Made by a program: the position numbers and the translations under genes. This document shows positions 42,365 to 50,262 of a stretch of 64,000 bases of DNA, piece after piece. A model generated the notes under the pieces. The model made no database searches. It had not been told where the DNA came from and saw only the letters and a program-made list of their open reading frames with translations. Source of the stretch: JADMIH01 sp035274425 (GTDB lineage Bacteria > Chloroflexota > Chloroflexia > QHBQ01 > JADMIH01); NCBI GenBank assembly GCA_035274425.1, contig DATEOC010000079.1:116659-180658 (forward strand). The letters are read 5' to 3'. Each line of letters begins with the position of its first letter. The first letter of the stretch is position 1.

Positions 42365-42685
42365 TCACCAACGCCTGCGCGTGAGGCGGGCCAAGATGAG
42401 GGACCAGATAAGGGATAAAATAAACGCTCCAAGCCCTGCGGTCACGAGCATCACGCCATCAAGTGTTGGCTCGTTGGGAAGGGAGAATGGGATGCGTGGC
42501 CGCAATACATCGGACGCCAGCCACGCGCCCAGGACTCCGAATAGTATAGTCCCCAGGAAGCCGAGCGGGACTCGCCCGCCCGCTATAAGATGGGCAAAGT
42601 AGCCAAGCACGGCAGCCAGCAGCACCATCACAAAGAGGCGCGGTAAGTCGTCTATGGAGAGGAAGAGGATCATTGCGTGATGCAT
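42365..42685 (-). CDS. GlsB/YeaQ/YmgE-type small membrane protein
   Basis: 106 residues with three or four helices. GYFAHLIAGGRVPLGFLGTI, then LFGVLGAWLASDVL and GAFILSLIWSLIL match the transglycosylase-associated (YeaQ) family, small inner-membrane proteins often induced by stress. The upstream TATAAT box lies inside a 9-bp dyad that looks like an operator. The gene is followed at once by the DUF2085 gene on the same strand. Confidence 0.8.
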   Translation of the reverse strand: MHHAMILFLSIDDLPRLFVMVLLAAVLGYFAHLIAGGRVPLGFLGTILFGVLGAWLASDVLRPRIPFSLPNEPTLDGVMLVTAGLGAFILSLIWSLILARLTRRRW

Positions 42686-42710
42686 GATGCGTGATAAATA
42701 GCGATGGTCA

Positions 42711-42738
42711 AGTTGTGTACATTATAAGCTACACAACT
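42711..42738 (-). promoter_or_regulatory. Dyad operator enclosing a -10 box
   Basis: AGTTGTGTA and TACACAACT are exact inverted repeats 10 bp apart, and on the minus strand the spacer holds TATAAT, 26 bp or so before the ATG at 42685. A repressor dimer bound here would block the promoter. Confidence 0.5.
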
Positions 42739-42769
42739 ATTCCGTAACTACTTATTCCCCATCGCATTT

Positions 42770-42806
42770 CACGCATCACGCATCACGTTTCACGTTTCAC
42801 GCATCA
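42770..42806. repeat. GCATCAC/GTTTCAC heptamers
   Basis: TTTCACGCATCACGCATCAC passes into GTTTCAC units and touches the TAG stop of the gene at 42808. A short reverse-sense fragment (GCGTGATGCATGATGCGTGA) lies at 42676-42694. Confidence 0.85.
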
Positions 42807-42807
42807 G

Positions 42808-43377
42808 CTATCGTGACTCGACGGTAACAAACCTTTCGAGGCGCTTGAAGCCACGCAGTATGATAGCCATAAACATGAAGACCGGACGCCAGCCCGGGAG
42901 AGCGCGGCGGTAGTGCAGGTAATCTTCCCCGCGCACTCCTATATAGCGGCGTATATCGTCAGGAGTGAGGTCGCGGAACACCTCTCGGATGCTCGCGTCC
43001 GCGAAGGGACCAGCACGCTGGTCAGGGGGGCTGTACCGCAAGCGGGCGACTGATAAGCGTCCAATCGAGAGGAGAGGCTTCTTAGCTTTGACATAATCGC
43101 CGGCTTCATCATCTATTTGCTCCGGGGAAGCGGGCGCGTCAAGCACCGAGGGGTCAAACCCCAGGCGCTCGGCCAGGCTCGCTTGCATGCGCCGGCGAGA
43201 TCGAGCAGAAAGCTCGGCGGAAGGGAGCTGGCTGGCTCGCTGGGCGACGGAGAGCAAATCTTCTATCTCAGCGCGCTTTTCGGGGTGGCGCGCCAGGTAT
43301 CGAGCAGCCTCAGGCGAAAGCTCCTGCCCTGTCCTGAGAGCCAGCAGACATTGCTCCAGCAACTCTTCGTTACGCAT
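42808..43377 (-). CDS. Hypothetical protein of 189 residues
   Basis: I do not recognise a family. The N-terminal ~75 residues are helical and charged (LLEQCLLALRTGQELSPEAARYLARHP), similar in style to the helical N termini of Chloroflexota anti-sigma-like proteins but without a zinc motif. The C half has RPVFMFMAIILRGFKRLERF, one weakly hydrophobic stretch. GAGGGAAAGG lies before the ATG. Codon use fits the neighbours. Confidence 0.6.
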   Translation of the reverse strand: MRNEELLEQCLLALRTGQELSPEAARYLARHPEKRAEIEDLLSVAQRASQLPSAELSARSRRRMQASLAERLGFDPSVLDAPASPEQIDDEAGDYVKAKKPLLSIGRLSVARLRYSPPDQRAGPFADASIREVFRDLTPDDIRRYIGVRGEDYLHYRRALPGWRPVFMFMAIILRGFKRLERFVTVESR

Positions 43378-43578
43378 CGTTCAGACCTTTCCCTCTTTTC
43401 TAGGTTCCGCGATGCGGGCATACTGGTTAGGGATGCCCGGTTGGAATACGACTACGGTGGGAGCTAGATGTTCTCCCTTCGCACAATATACAACGAGGTA
43501 CTAATTCACTTTGTTATGTCATTAACAATCGGGTATCAGGAACTATGTATTAAGAAGGTGTTAAGAAGAGAAACTATA

Positions 43579-44778
43579 TCAGGAGCGACCATCCGCAAGC
43601 AGTTTTACCAACCGCTCGATGATGCGCCGGGCGCTCTCCTGCTTGGGCAGAGGAGACAGGTGCTCAACATCTCCATCGCGAGTGATGAAGGTGAGTGCGC
43701 TGTCATCGCTGCCGATGCTCGATACGGCATCATTAGCGACTATCATATCCAGCTTTTTCTTCTCCAGCTTCTGCCGGGCGTTTTGGAGGAGGTCCTCGGT
43801 TTCGGCGGCGAAGCCGATGCGCACCAGGCCAGGTAACTCCATCTCGGCCAGGCCACCCAAAATATCGGGGTTGCGCCCCAGGTTGATTGTCAGGTTCTCC
43901 CCTGTCTTCTTGATCTTCTGCTCCGAGACCTCGATGGGTGCATAGTCTGCTACGGCGGCTGCCATCACAAGCGCATCTGCCCCCACAATCGCCTCGCGGA
44001 CGGCAGTCTCCATATCGAGGGCCGTTCCCACATGCACTGTCTCGATGCCGTGTGGTGGAGTGAGGGAGACCGGGCCGCTTATGAGGGTCACGTCCGCCCC
44101 GGCATTGTACGCCTCCTCCGCGATGGCGTAACCCTGCTTGCCCGAGGAGCGATTGCCGATATAGCGTACCGGGTCGAGCGACTCCTGCGTGCCGCCCGCG
44201 GTAACTACTACACGCTTGCCTGCGAGTGGACCCTTTGCGCCGATAGCACGCCGTATAGCCGCCAATATCTCCGGCACTTCCGGCATCCGCCCAACGCCCA
44301 TCGCACCCGACGCCAGGTGGCCTTCACCAGGCTGCATGATGGTCGCTCCCCTTCGCTTGAGGGTTTCAAGGTGCTCCTGGGTGGCGGGGTGGAGGAACAT
44401 GCCGCTCTCCATCGCGGGCACGACCAGCACGGGCGCGCGGGTGGAGAGGTAGACGGCACACAGCAAGTCGTCAGAGAGGCCGAGTGACATGCGGGCGATA
44501 GTGTGAGCAGTGGCGGGGGCTACCACCAGTAAGTCGGCGTTATGCGCCAACCCGACGTGGCCCGTATCCTCCCCCAGCCAGTCGGCGTAGATATCGGTAC
44601 GCACGGGGCGCTTGGTGAGCGCCTGGAAGGTAAGTGGCGTGACGAAGCGTTGCGCGCCTGCCGTCATAATGACATCCACAAGCGCACCAGCCTGCGCCAG
44701 CTTAGAGGCCAGGTCGGCCACCTTATAAGCGGCTATACCACCGGAGATGCCCAGGATGATGCGTTTGTCTTTCAGCAT
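43579..44778 (-). CDS. coaBC: Bifunctional phosphopantothenoylcysteine decarboxylase / phosphopantothenate-cysteine ligase
   Basis: 399 residues, full length. CoaC (about 1-185): ILGISGGIAAYKVADLASKL, the FMN/substrate loop NADLLVVAPATAHTIARM and PAMESGMF. CoaB (about 190-399): VVVTAGGTQESLDPVRYIGNRSSGKQG and DMIVAND near the end. It performs steps two and three from phosphopantothenate to CoA in the cytosol. In this variant PAMESGMF replaces the more usual PAMNxxM, so the decarboxylase Asn is Glu at that place. It lies in a minus-strand run with coaX, panC and panB. Confidence 0.95.
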   Translation of the reverse strand: MLKDKRIILGISGGIAAYKVADLASKLAQAGALVDVIMTAGAQRFVTPLTFQALTKRPVRTDIYADWLGEDTGHVGLAHNADLLVVAPATAHTIARMSLGLSDDLLCAVYLSTRAPVLVVPAMESGMFLHPATQEHLETLKRRGATIMQPGEGHLASGAMGVGRMPEVPEILAAIRRAIGAKGPLAGKRVVVTAGGTQESLDPVRYIGNRSSGKQGYAIAEEAYNAGADVTLISGPVSLTPPHGIETVHVGTALDMETAVREAIVGADALVMAAAVADYAPIEVSEQKIKKTGENLTINLGRNPDILGGLAEMELPGLVRIGFAAETEDLLQNARQKLEKKKLDMIVANDAVSSIGSDDSALTFITRDGDVEHLSPLPKQESARRIIERLVKLLADGRS

Positions 44779-44790
44779 AGTAGTCTGTGG

Positions 44791-44830
44791 GGACGGACGA
44801 CGGACGACGGACGACGGACGATAGACGATA
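44791..44830. repeat. GACGACG heptamer array
   Basis: Five or so GGACGAC units passing to GACGATA lie between coaBC and the pentad-repeat gene. Confidence 0.92.
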
Positions 44831-44843
44831 AGAAATCGGCTAC

Positions 44844-45101
44844 TTAGTCCTCTAATATCTCCAGCTTGCGAACGCGCAACGTGCCGACTTCAAGCTCACC
44901 TATGGACAGTTTGCCGATAGCCATTTTGCCTATCGCTACGCGGGCAATAGCTACTGCACCTATAGCAAGCGCGCCTATTGCCACCGCGCCCGTGGCAGCC
45001 GCGATAGTCGAGTTGAACAGCCGTGCTTTGCCAACTTCCACCTCTATCTCATTCTCCCTATCTATCTCCACCATACGCTTCTTCTCTTTATCAGACGCCA
45101 T
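44844..45101 (-). CDS. Small pentad-repeat (beta-helix-like) protein
   Basis: About 85 residues from ATG 45101 (GGAGGAG 6 nt upstream). A charged N-terminal ~30 residues (KEKKRMVEIDRENEIEVEVG) precede nine five-residue repeats of the type (L/V/M)-A-I-G-x: GALAI, GAVAI, ARVAI, GKMAI, GKLSI, GELEV and so on. Strict period five and the alternating Ile/Ala recall pentapeptide-repeat beta helices, though the usual A(D/N)LxX consensus is absent. Function unknown; it sits between coaX and coaBC. Confidence 0.7.
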   Translation of the reverse strand: MASDKEKKRMVEIDRENEIEVEVGKARLFNSTIAAATGAVAIGALAIGAVAIARVAIGKMAIGKLSIGELEVGTLRVRKLEILED

Positions 45102-45125
45102 CTCAATCTCCTCCATATTCAATCC

Positions 45126-45175
45126 TCACGCATCACGCATCACGTTTCACGTTTCACGTTTCACGTTTCACGATT
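45126..45175. repeat. GCATCAC/GTTTCAC heptamer array at the coaX end
   Basis: Two CACGCAT and four CACGTTT units run into the last codons of coaX and supply its TGA (coaX ends NRET, then TGA). Confidence 0.92.
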
Positions 45176-45940
45176 CAGATCGTATATCATCCTCAGCCCA
45201 TCTAGCGTAAGATTAGGGTCTACTATATGCATACAGTCGGTATGCTCCGATAATAAGCGCGCCAGGCCGCCCGTGCCTATAACTTTTACTTTCTCGCCGA
45301 TTTCACCCATATCCTTCCGGAGGCGCGTGATGATCCCTTCTACCAACCCGATGTAGCCCCATACCACGCCGGACTGCATAGCGTGAACGGTGTTCTTGCC
45401 GATGGACGAGCGGGGCGCGACCAGTTCGACACGCCGGAGTTGGGATGTGGCCCGCACCAGGGCGTCGAGCGATATGGCAAGGCCGGGCGAGATCGCCCCG
45501 CCCAGGTACTCTCCTTCCGGCGAGACCACGTCGAAGGTGGTAGCGGTGCCGAAGTCTATCACGATGGCAGGGCCGCCATAACGCGTATGTGCCGCCAGCG
45601 TGTTCACGATGCGGTCGGCCCCCACCTCGCGGGGGTTGTCCACGTTCACCTTCACCCCTGTCTTGATGCCCGGCTCGACAATGAGCAGGCGCGTATGGAG
45701 GTAGCGTTCTACCATCTCGCGCATAGCTGTAGTGACCGGAGGCACTACGCTTGAGCATATCGCGGCGTCCATGTCGGCCAGGGAGTAGCCCCTGTTCCCC
45801 GCCAGCGTGATGAGGAGGGCTGCCCACTCGTCCGCCATGCGTTCACGATGTGTCTCCATGCGCCAATCAGCCACCAGCGTTTCGCCGCTGTATAGCCCGA
45901 TGACGGTATTGGTGTTGCCTACTTCGAGGGCCAATAACAT
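45161..45940 (-). CDS. coaX: Type III pantothenate kinase
   Basis: 259 residues, ASKHA fold. N-terminal LLALEVGNTNTVIGLYSG (phosphate 1 motif with Glu in place of the more common Asp), central NPREVGADRIVNTLAAHTRYGG and VIDFGTATTFDVV, then GAISPGLAISLDAL. It phosphorylates pantothenate, the first step to CoA, without feedback inhibition by CoA. Together with panB, panC and coaBC it gives most of the upper CoA pathway within 8 kb. Confidence 0.95.
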   Translation of the reverse strand: MLLALEVGNTNTVIGLYSGETLVADWRMETHRERMADEWAALLITLAGNRGYSLADMDAAICSSVVPPVTTAMREMVERYLHTRLLIVEPGIKTGVKVNVDNPREVGADRIVNTLAAHTRYGGPAIVIDFGTATTFDVVSPEGEYLGGAISPGLAISLDALVRATSQLRRVELVAPRSSIGKNTVHAMQSGVVWGYIGLVEGIITRLRKDMGEIGEKVKVIGTGGLARLLSEHTDCMHIVDPNLTLDGLRMIYDLNRET

Positions 45941-45954
45941 AGTATTCTCATATC

Positions 45955-46060
45955 CTGGGTCTAAACACAGAGATGCAGAGTTCGCAGAGATTTCTAAGGA
46001 TACGCAGTAATTCGCAATAAACTCTGTGTTACCTTTGTGTTCTCTGCGTCTCTGTGTTTA
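45955..46060. repeat. ACACAGAG composite repeat
   Basis: Left arm CTAAACACAGAGATGCAGAG and right arm CTCTGCGTCTCTGTGTTTA, with ACTCTGTGTTACC between them, lie in the gap between coaX and panC and abut the panC stop. Confidence 0.8.
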
Positions 46061-46915
46061 ATCATCTTCTTCACGCAGCACGAAGTTGTCTATGAGGCGG
46101 GTTTTGCCTATTCTTACCGCAAGGGATGCCAGGGCTTCTCTGGCATCGCCGGTGTCATCAAGCTCGTGGAGGGTCGCGGGACCGGCGACGCTCACGTAGT
46201 CGGGGCGAGCTAGAGGCTCGGCCTGGAGGGTGTGGCTCATGGCTGCGCGTAATGGGCCGCCTCGACGCTCACCGCCCTCCCATAGAGCTTTAGCCGCGCT
46301 CAACGCCCTGTATAGCACCGTAGCTGCCTGTCGCTCTTCGGGGTTGAGGTAGACGTTGCGGGAGGACATCGCCAGGCCATCCTTCTCACGTAATGTCTCA
46401 CCGACCGCTATCTCCAACGGAAAATTCAGGTCACGCACCATCTGGCGTATGACGGCGGTCTGCTGAGCATCCTTCTGGCCGAAGTATGCGCGGTGGGGCT
46501 GCACCAGGTTGAAGAGTTTCGCCACGACTGTCGCCACCCCCACGAAGTGACCAGGACGTGCCGCACCCTCCAATGGCTCAGTCACCCCGCGCACGTCCAC
46601 GTAGGTTGAATAAGCGGGCGGGTATATCTCCTTGGCAGTGGGGGTAAATACCCAATCGACACCCGCATCCTCCAGCATAGCGAGGTCACGCTGCAAATCG
46701 CGTGGGTAGCGGCTCAAGTCCTCGTTGGGGCCGAACTGGGTGGGGTTGACGAATATGCTCACGGCAACCACATGACTCTCTCGGCGAGCCAAATCTACCA
46801 GGGATATGTGCCCTGCGTGCAGGTAGCCCATCGTCGGCACGAAGCCGAGGGTCTGATCTTGTGACAAAGAAGCACGGAGGGTGTGCAGGTCGGCTATGGT
46901 TGTTATGACTTGCAT
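46058..46915 (-). CDS. panC: Pantothenate synthetase
   Basis: About 285 residues from ATG 46915, chosen because MQVITTIADLHTLRASL aligns with the usual N terminus; the earlier in-frame starts lie in a GTAGGGGC repeat fragment. LGFVPTMGYLHAGHISLVD carries the HxGH-type nucleotide motif, with SIFVNPTQFGPNEDLSRYPR, FGQKDAQQ and the KMSKS-like AMSSRNVYL. It joins pantoate and beta-alanine with ATP. No clear ribosome-binding site precedes it. Other genes of the pathway flank it on the same strand. Confidence 0.95.
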   Translation of the reverse strand: MQVITTIADLHTLRASLSQDQTLGFVPTMGYLHAGHISLVDLARRESHVVAVSIFVNPTQFGPNEDLSRYPRDLQRDLAMLEDAGVDWVFTPTAKEIYPPAYSTYVDVRGVTEPLEGAARPGHFVGVATVVAKLFNLVQPHRAYFGQKDAQQTAVIRQMVRDLNFPLEIAVGETLREKDGLAMSSRNVYLNPEERQAATVLYRALSAAKALWEGGERRGGPLRAAMSHTLQAEPLARPDYVSVAGPATLHELDDTGDAREALASLAVRIGKTRLIDNFVLREEDD

Positions 46916-47035
46916 AATATTCAACTGTAGGGGCATGGCGCGCCTTCCAACCCCGCCCTGCACAAGGGATAGAACCTACGGCACAAACTCTTGAGCATCA
47001 AGACACGGTACGCAAGCTGCATAGCTAACGACATA

Positions 47036-47374
47036 CTAACCCGCGTGGCGTGCTAATAAGGCCGCTTCTACCTTGAAATCATGCTGCACACGCTTGAGAA
47101 GCTCGTCCGCGGGTAGAGGTTCCCACCCTGGAAGCTGCCATAGGAAAGAAACCTTCGGAAGGTCATCCCAGCGGTTGAACTCCAAGAAATCTATGATCTC
47201 TATTCCAGCTATCTCATCAGTCTCTTCTTCATTCTCATCTAAGACGCGCAGTAAAACGATCTCAAATTCATCATCCGGATCGGCTTGCCATGGCTCTGGA
47301 GTCGGTTCAACAAAGAGTGTTACGATATCACTCTTGGGACCGTCCCACATGACAGAGGCCCTTACCGCTTCCAT
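47036..47374 (-). CDS. Hypothetical acidic protein, DUF2283-like stretch
   Basis: 112 residues, acidic. The segment DEIAGIEIIDFLEFNRWDDL is reminiscent of the GIEI motif of DUF2283-type proteins, but the match is short and I do not assign a family. GGGAG lies before the ATG. It overlaps the 3' end of the preceding gene by 13 bp, a spacing common for pairs such as toxin and antitoxin. Function unknown. Confidence 0.6.
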   Translation of the reverse strand: MEAVRASVMWDGPKSDIVTLFVEPTPEPWQADPDDEFEIVLLRVLDENEEETDEIAGIEIIDFLEFNRWDDLPKVSFLWQLPGWEPLPADELLKRVQHDFKVEAALLARHAG

Positions 47375-47781
47375 AAGGCTTCTCCCTTCCTCATCTCCCG
47401 GCTCAATCGCCTACTATCAACAAGATGCAGCGAACGGAGCGTATTGTCCACTTCGATCAGAATCATGCCGAAAAGAGACTTATCATCCTCCATCCATCGG
47501 CTGAGGGCGACTCGCCTTCCTAGCCTGCCAGGACGTATCTCAAAAATGCCCAACAGTGCTTGCTCGATGCGCTCCGGCTTTCGCCATATTCTGTCGTCTA
47601 CGAGTACATGATGGAGGTCCCGCAACGTAATGATGATCAGTTCACCATTAGGTATGACCACACCATTCCTGAGTCGCCCAACCCATAAACGCTCAGCAGC
47701 GTCCACCGCCTCCCGCGTAATCTTACCCTCACCTATTAGACGCTCGATACGCGCCTTCGGTTCTTCCTCGTGGTTCGCCAC
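47362..47781 (-). CDS. Hypothetical protein, partner of the overlapping downstream gene
   Basis: 139 residues. GTG start 6 bp after the citrate synthase stop with no ribosome-binding site of its own, so it is probably coupled to gltA translation. It is charged and soluble; IERLIGEGKITREAVDAAERLW is helical, and LLGIFEIRPGRLGRRVALSRW and HLVDSRRLSREMRKGEALW are basic. I do not recognise the family. It overlaps the next gene by 13 bp. Confidence 0.6.
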   Translation of the reverse strand: MANHEEEPKARIERLIGEGKITREAVDAAERLWVGRLRNGVVIPNGELIIITLRDLHHVLVDDRIWRKPERIEQALLGIFEIRPGRLGRRVALSRWMEDDKSLFGMILIEVDNTLRSLHLVDSRRLSREMRKGEALWKR

Positions 47782-47787
47782 TAACCG

Positions 47788-49014
47788 CTACTTGCGCTTG
47801 CCCATAGGCACGTAATCCCTTATCGAGGGGCCGACGTACTCGGCGCTGGGGCGGATGATCCGGTTGTCCGAAAGCTGCTCCAGGATATGGGCGGACCACC
47901 CGGCGATGCGGCTGCACGCGAAGAGCGCGGGCATCATGTCGGGGCGGAAGCCAAGTGTATAAAGTAGGGGAGCCGAATAGAACTCGACATTCGGGTATAT
48001 CTTGCGCTCACTGAAGTAGGGGTGGGTGTGCGAAATCTCATCTATGCGCTTGGCTATCTCATACCACTGGCCGTTGCCGCTGGTGCCTGCCACCACGCGC
48101 GCATGCTCGTTTAGCTGCGAGGCGCGAGGATCGTATGCCTTGTAAATGCGGTGGCCCATCCCCATGAGGCGGCGCTTGGTGGCGAGGGCGTAATCTATGA
48201 ACGCCTGCACGTTATCCAGCTCTCCGATCTCTATCATCATCTCCATCGCCTTCTGGTTGGCCCCGCCGTGCGCCGCACCCTTGAGAGAGCAGATAGCCCC
48301 CACGATGCCCGAATAATAATCGGACAGAGTGGAGATGACTACCTTAGCCGTAAAGGTGGAGGCGTTGAAGCTATGCTCGGCTGCCAGCACGAAGTAGGCG
48401 TTGAGAGCGTTAGCGTCCTCTTTCGGCACGGGTTGCTCGCGCATCATGTAGAGCAGGTTGGTAGCGTGGTCGAGGTCGCGGTTGGGGGCAACAGGCTCTT
48501 TGCCGTTGCGCAAGCGGTCATAGGCCGCGACGACGGTCGGCATCCGCGCCGCCAGCGTGAGTGCCTTATCCACAACAGCATCATGAGAGGTATTGTTGGT
48601 GTCCTGGTCCAGCATCGCCAGTGTGGAAACGACCGTGCGAAGGATGTCAATCGGCTCGCCATTCTTGGGGAGCACCCGCAAGACCGCCATCGCCTCTTCG
48701 GGGAGGTCGCGGCGCTCGCGAAGCTTGCCATCAAGCTCCTCAAGCTGGGACTTGGTAGGCAATTCGCCGTTCACCAGCAGATAGAATACTTCCTCAAAAG
48801 AAGCTTTCTCAGCCAGGTCCTGTATTGTATAGCCCCTGTAGCTGAGGCGGCCCTCGGTGCCTTCGACCAGGCTGATGGCGCTCGGCCCGGCGTTTATCCC
48901 CTCAAGCCCTTTTGAAGCGGTGGACGCAGCAGGTGGCGAGCCGTCCGCCCCCTTGCCATTCTTCTTCTCAGCCTCGCTCCGCTCTGTCACTTTGCTACTA
49001 GTCTTATCGGCCAT
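47788..49014 (-). CDS. gltA: Citrate synthase
   Basis: About 408 residues from ATG 49014 (GAGGGGAG and AAAGAG upstream); about 35 residues at the N terminus are polar and low in complexity. LEGINAGPSAISLVEGTEGRLSYRGY split over ~40-66, AAEHSFNAST, KGAAHGGANQKAM and GMGHRIYKAYDPRA hold the three catalytic residues (two His and the late Asp region). It condenses oxaloacetate and acetyl-CoA. It is the short, Gram-positive/archaeal type. Why it lies inside a CoA gene run is unclear, though its substrate is a CoA ester. Confidence 0.95.
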   Translation of the reverse strand: MADKTSSKVTERSEAEKKNGKGADGSPPAASTASKGLEGINAGPSAISLVEGTEGRLSYRGYTIQDLAEKASFEEVFYLLVNGELPTKSQLEELDGKLRERRDLPEEAMAVLRVLPKNGEPIDILRTVVSTLAMLDQDTNNTSHDAVVDKALTLAARMPTVVAAYDRLRNGKEPVAPNRDLDHATNLLYMMREQPVPKEDANALNAYFVLAAEHSFNASTFTAKVVISTLSDYYSGIVGAICSLKGAAHGGANQKAMEMMIEIGELDNVQAFIDYALATKRRLMGMGHRIYKAYDPRASQLNEHARVVAGTSGNGQWYEIAKRIDEISHTHPYFSERKIYPNVEFYSAPLLYTLGFRPDMMPALFACSRIAGWSAHILEQLSDNRIIRPSAEYVGPSIRDYVPMGKRK

Positions 49015-49354
49015 CTCTTTAATCTCCCCTCTATTTAAGTATTGTTGTGAATAGAGTCCGCCTGGGGATGCCAGGCCATTTAGCATATTCAGCACCTATC
49101 TAGCTGATTCGCTATAGTATACTCAGAACGGGTAAGAGTGACCAGTTATCACCGTCCAAAGTCCGAAATAGTTTAATCGCCAAGTTACCAAGATAGCAAA
49201 GAACGCCAAGATTTTATGGATTCACCGCAGAGGACGCAGAGGACGCAGAGGACGCAGAGATTTCATAAATATCAATAGTTAGAACTCACGCACATATAAT
49301 CATCGTCCGTCGTCCGTCGTCCGTCATCACGCATCACGCATCACGCATCACGTT
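49015..49354. repeat. 340-bp gap with CGCAGAGGA nonamers and heptamers
   Basis: No gene. It holds AATCGCCAAGTTACCAAG, then three or four CGCAGAGGA units (period 9, 49211-49258), then GTCGTCC units (49305-49325) and CATCACG units (49325-49360) that run into the panB stop. Confidence 0.8.
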
Positions 49355-50239
49355 TCACGCATCAAGCCCCTCCAACAACTCCTCATCCATCGGGAAGGAG
49401 TTATCGTCTGTGGGGAAGCGGCCTGCGCGCACGTCTTCTATGTACTCCTCGAATGCGGCGGCGAAGGTATTGGCGGCATCAGCGTACTTGCGAGCGTGCT
49501 TAGGGGTGTAGCCTATGTTCCAGCCCAGCAAATCGTGCAGCACTTGCACTTGGCCGTCACAACCCGCGCCCGCGCCTATCCCTATCGTTGGGATGCTTAT
49601 CTTGCGCGAGATGAGAGCCGCCAGGGGCGTAGGCACCGTCTCCAATACTAACGCGAATGCCCCCGCCTCTTCCAACCTTATCGCATCTTCGAGGATACGG
49701 ACTGCGGCCTCGCGCGTCTTGCCCTGGACGCGATGCCTGCCAAATACGTTTATAGATTGAGGAGTGAGGCCCAGGTGGCCCATGACCGGGATTCCCGCTG
49801 CTACCATACGCTCAACTGTGGGCGCTACCGCCGCGCCCTCTAATTTCACAGCACGCGCGCCCGCCTCTTGCATGAAGCGCCCTGCATTACGCAACGCCTC
49901 CTCAGGGCTGATATTGTAGCTCAGGAAAGGCATGTCGCCAATCACCAGGGCACGTTGCGCGCCCCGGACTACCGCCTTGGTGTGGTGGATCATGTCGTCC
50001 ATAGTCACGGGCACGGTCGAGTCGTACCCCAGCATCACCTGGCCCAACGAGTCCCCCACCAGGATAGCGTCCATACCCGCCGCGTCCACTATACGAGCGG
50101 TCGAATAGTCGTAGACTGTAACCATAGTTATCTTCTCCCCGCGCCCTTTCATCGCCCTCAGCTTCGTGGTGGTCACGCGCTCAGCATGGGCCGCGCCTGA
50201 GTGGATGGTACTAGTCGTGGGGGCTTCTATTACAGACAT
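49355..50239 (-). CDS. panB: 3-methyl-2-oxobutanoate hydroxymethyltransferase
   Basis: About 294 residues from ATG 50239. MVTVYDYSTARIVDAAGMDAI, VGDSLGQVMLGYDSTVPV (metal Asp), VVRGAQRALVIGDMPF, KLEGAA and the late IPTIGIGAGAGCDGQVQVLHDLLG are all present. It makes ketopantoate from ketoisovalerate and methylene-tetrahydrofolate. It lies 23 bp after the DUF2520 gene on the same strand. The C-terminal LDA and the TGA are encoded by a heptamer array. AAGGAAAGGAA precedes the chosen start. Confidence 0.96.
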   Translation of the reverse strand: MSVIEAPTTSTIHSGAAHAERVTTTKLRAMKGRGEKITMVTVYDYSTARIVDAAGMDAILVGDSLGQVMLGYDSTVPVTMDDMIHHTKAVVRGAQRALVIGDMPFLSYNISPEEALRNAGRFMQEAGARAVKLEGAAVAPTVERMVAAGIPVMGHLGLTPQSINVFGRHRVQGKTREAAVRILEDAIRLEEAGAFALVLETVPTPLAALISRKISIPTIGIGAGAGCDGQVQVLHDLLGWNIGYTPKHARKYADAANTFAAAFEEYIEDVRAGRFPTDDNSFPMDEELLEGLDA

Positions 50240-50262
50240 TCTCGGTTCCTTTCCTTCTTTAT

